This document shows positions 4,926-6,610 of a DNA stretch of 6,610 bases, one piece after another. The stretch is from contig PLSN01000192.1 of the NCBI GenBank assembly GCA_003165135.1, forward strand, positions 2,887 to 9,496. Direction: 5' to 3'. The notes beneath the pieces are model-generated. The model was not told the origin of the DNA. It made no database searches and was given only the letters and a program-made list of their open reading frames with translations. This DNA comes from Bacteroidota bacterium. Lineage in GTDB: Bacteria > Bacteroidota > Bacteroidia > Chitinophagales > LD1. The translations under genes and the position numbers were made by a program. Within the stretch, counting starts at the first letter, position 1. Each line of letters begins with the position of its first letter.

Positions 4926-6610
4926 TGCCCATTATTTGATAGTATGCCCTTACAAAAAGCGATTCGAGGTTCTTATGCGGGGGCACATAATCATTAAATA
5001 AACTATTATTCCCAAGCTTGCTGTACATTTCATCCCAAAAGACCTTCCAGTTGATATCCTTGCCCTGGCGTACATTTTCATTGAAATAAAAGATGATAGG
5101 ATCATTGATCTGCTGGGTTCCTACCTGACGGGTAGATATGACCTGTGCGTCCGGAGCTTTGCGCAGGGCAATGTTTATTTTATAAAATCCTCCGCATGAT
5201 CCCACAAAAAGAAAACGTGTCGATGCAGATACCCTCGCCAGTGTGGCCTCAGTATGGAAGCTATGTCCCCTATGCATCACACCTTCGACCACATAGTTGT
5301 TGTCCTTGATTATTTTTGATATTTCACGGTCACCGCTTTCTTCCAGCTCAGGCTTATTGGCATATATCTCTATTTTTTTGCCGTTGATCGATGTCACTCG
5401 TACATAACTGAAATATTGGTCTATCTTCCAGTCAGGTGATGCAGAAAAAGTGTTCAGGAAATTTCTGTATGACTCATGGCCATCCTGATCATCATAAAAA
5501 TACATCCGCTCCACGAATATTTTTTGATTCATGAGGGTGGCGTTTGACAGAGTGGCCAGAGATCCGACCCTGTATTTTTTTGCCATGATAGCAAACCATC
5601 TCCTGTCTGATACTGCTTTGTCCTTAAACAATGCCGCCAGTATACCATAGATAGCCATTCCATTATAGTCATGTGCCATTTCAAGATTGGTATAAGAAGC
5701 TTTGATGGTGTTTTGGAGCACCTGCAATACCACACTATTCGAAGTATTGGCTACTGTCTCGGCTACAGTGGCAGCATCAGATAGTTCGTCGCGCTCCTTG
5801 TCCAGCGAGGATGCAAATGTAGTAAGGAGTATGTTTTGATCACCCGTAGAGAATAGAGAAAGAAACTTATCCAGCTTGTTATAGGCTGCACACATGGCTA
5901 TGAATGAACGGTAATGCGGCAGATTGATAAAGCGTTTGGCGTTCCAGTATCCTGAGGTAGAGCACTTGCTCTGAAACCGAGAAAAAAGCCCGTTAAATGT
6001 GCCGTTAAAAACTTCTTCCCGGCCATATACCATCAGGTAGTACAGTTCATCGCAGCTCAGGTTCTCTACGCTGGCATAACGCTCTTTTTCGGGCAGGTCC
6101 ACTTTGTCATTGATACCACGTATATACCTTAGTGCATAGTAGTTCATCTCCCGCTCTACATCGTATCTGCCTATATAGTTTTTTTGCGAGGCTATACCCA
6201 TCAGCTCTTTGAACAGTGAATAATTATTGCCGCATATAGCGGTAGCGTCACTGAGGGTGAGGCACTGGCTTACCATCTCATCAAAAAGCAAAAACGGCTT
6301 TGATTCATATTTGGACTCTTTGCTTAGTTCCAGAAATCTTTTGATAACAGTATCCTGGCTATTGCTGAGAAGGACAGTGACGGGATGTGTGGCATTATTA
6401 AAATACCTTTTTGCAGAGATAGGTGCATTGAGCGTGGCTTCTTCGAGTATGTCTTTGGACCAGTATTTGGTTTTGTACATATCTACTTTTTTAAAGACCT
6501 CATCGGGCTCTACCGTAGCGGCATACATCAGGAGGTCCTTGGCATACGGCTTATGAATAAAAGAAGAGATGTCCTGCAGTGCCATATAGATGTTTCTTTT
6601 TAGCGCCAGC
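4918..6610 (-). CDS. Caspase-like (clan CD-like) protein, upstream paralogue, 5' end beyond the window
   Basis: The frame is open from the right edge of the window to TAA at 4920-4918. A methionine codon at 6585 could be read as the start, giving 555 residues. However, the codons before it (LALKRNIY) align with GVLKQNIK of the downstream paralogue, so the gene very probably begins outside the window and lacks about 140 N-terminal residues here, including any signal peptide. Counting from that methionine, the C-terminal domain has YFYDDQDG (362-369), IYANKP (407-412), HRGHS (438-442), FVGSCGG (460-466), GKDINW (508-513) and PPHKNL (535-540), in the same order and spacing as in its neighbour. 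H441 (or H438) and C464 are the candidate dyad. The helical region is also shared, for example VEPDEVFKKVD with WEPDEIFKYVD. Both copies keep every putative active-site block, so neither looks degenerate. Function: putative exported cysteine peptidase of unknown substrate, by inference only. Confidence 0.85.
   Translation of the reverse strand, partial: LALKRNIYMALQDISSFIHKPYAKDLLMYAATVEPDEVFKKVDMYKTKYWSKDILEEATLNAPISAKRYFNNATHPVTVLLSNSQDTVIKRFLELSKESKYESKPFLLFDEMVSQCLTLSDATAICGNNYSLFKELMGIASQKNYIGRYDVEREMNYYALRYIRGINDKVDLPEKERYASVENLSCDELYYLMVYGREEVFNGTFNGLFSRFQSKCSTSGYWNAKRFINLPHYRSFIAMCAAYNKLDKFLSLFSTGDQNILLTTFASSLDKERDELSDAATVAETVANTSNSVVLQVLQNTIKASYTNLEMAHDYNGMAIYGILAALFKDKAVSDRRWFAIMAKKYRVGSLATLSNATLMNQKIFVERMYFYDDQDGHESYRNFLNTFSASPDWKIDQYFSYVRVTSINGKKIEIYANKPELEESGDREISKIIKDNNYVVEGVMHRGHSFHTEATLARVSASTRFLFVGSCGGFYKINIALRKAPDAQVISTRQVGTQQINDPIIFYFNENVRQGKDINWKVFWDEMYSKLGNNSLFNDYVPPHKNLESLFVRAYYQIMGNE

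Noticed and set aside
3960..5001. Several plus-strand open frames of 80-110 codons
   Set aside because: They are antisense to the conserved paralogue pair, have no family features, and are not mirrored at the equivalent place in the other paralogue.
1..6610. Mobile element, CRISPR array, toxin-antitoxin or phage content
   Set aside because: No transposase, integrase, inverted terminal repeats, spaced direct repeats or small toxin-like gene pair could be found; coding is continuous on one strand.

Overview
The window looks like a piece of a Bacteroidota chromosome, plausibly from the Chitinophagaceae or a related group. The reasons are moderate G+C, start codons without recognisable Shine-Dalgarno sequences, signal peptides ending in 'SQ' or 'AQ', a Reg_prop-type beta-propeller protein, and a TPR-linked class III cyclase. 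This assignment is inference; there is no rRNA or other taxonomic marker in the window. All four genes lie on the minus strand, so transcription runs from position 6610 towards position 1. I found no convincing gene on the plus strand, and no tRNA, rRNA, CRISPR array or insertion sequence.

Layout in transcription order. (1) 6610-4918: the C-terminal ~80% of a large protein whose 5' end lies outside the window. (2) 4925-2817: a complete 702-residue paralogue of it with an N-terminal signal peptide. The two genes overlap by 8 bp. Both carry a long helical region followed by a C-terminal domain with an HRGHS block and, 22 residues later, a GSCGG block. This resembles the His/Cys dyad of caspase-fold (clan CD) cysteine peptidases such as CHAT, gingipains and legumain. 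(3) 2779-878, after a 37-bp gap: a soluble class III adenylate cyclase with eight TPRs of exactly 40 residues, a coiled coil and a C-terminal catalytic domain with all expected catalytic residues. (4) 814-1, after a 63-bp gap: the N-terminal 271 residues of a secreted beta-propeller protein that runs off the left edge.

Working model (inference): genes 1 to 3 form one operon. Two tandem-duplicated, exported, putative caspase-like proteins would be co-expressed with a cytoplasmic cAMP-producing enzyme controlled by its TPR sensor. The propeller gene may belong to the same unit or be independently transcribed. The most interesting content is the paralogous HRGHS/GSCGG protein pair, which I cannot place in a named family, and its linkage to cyclic-nucleotide signalling.
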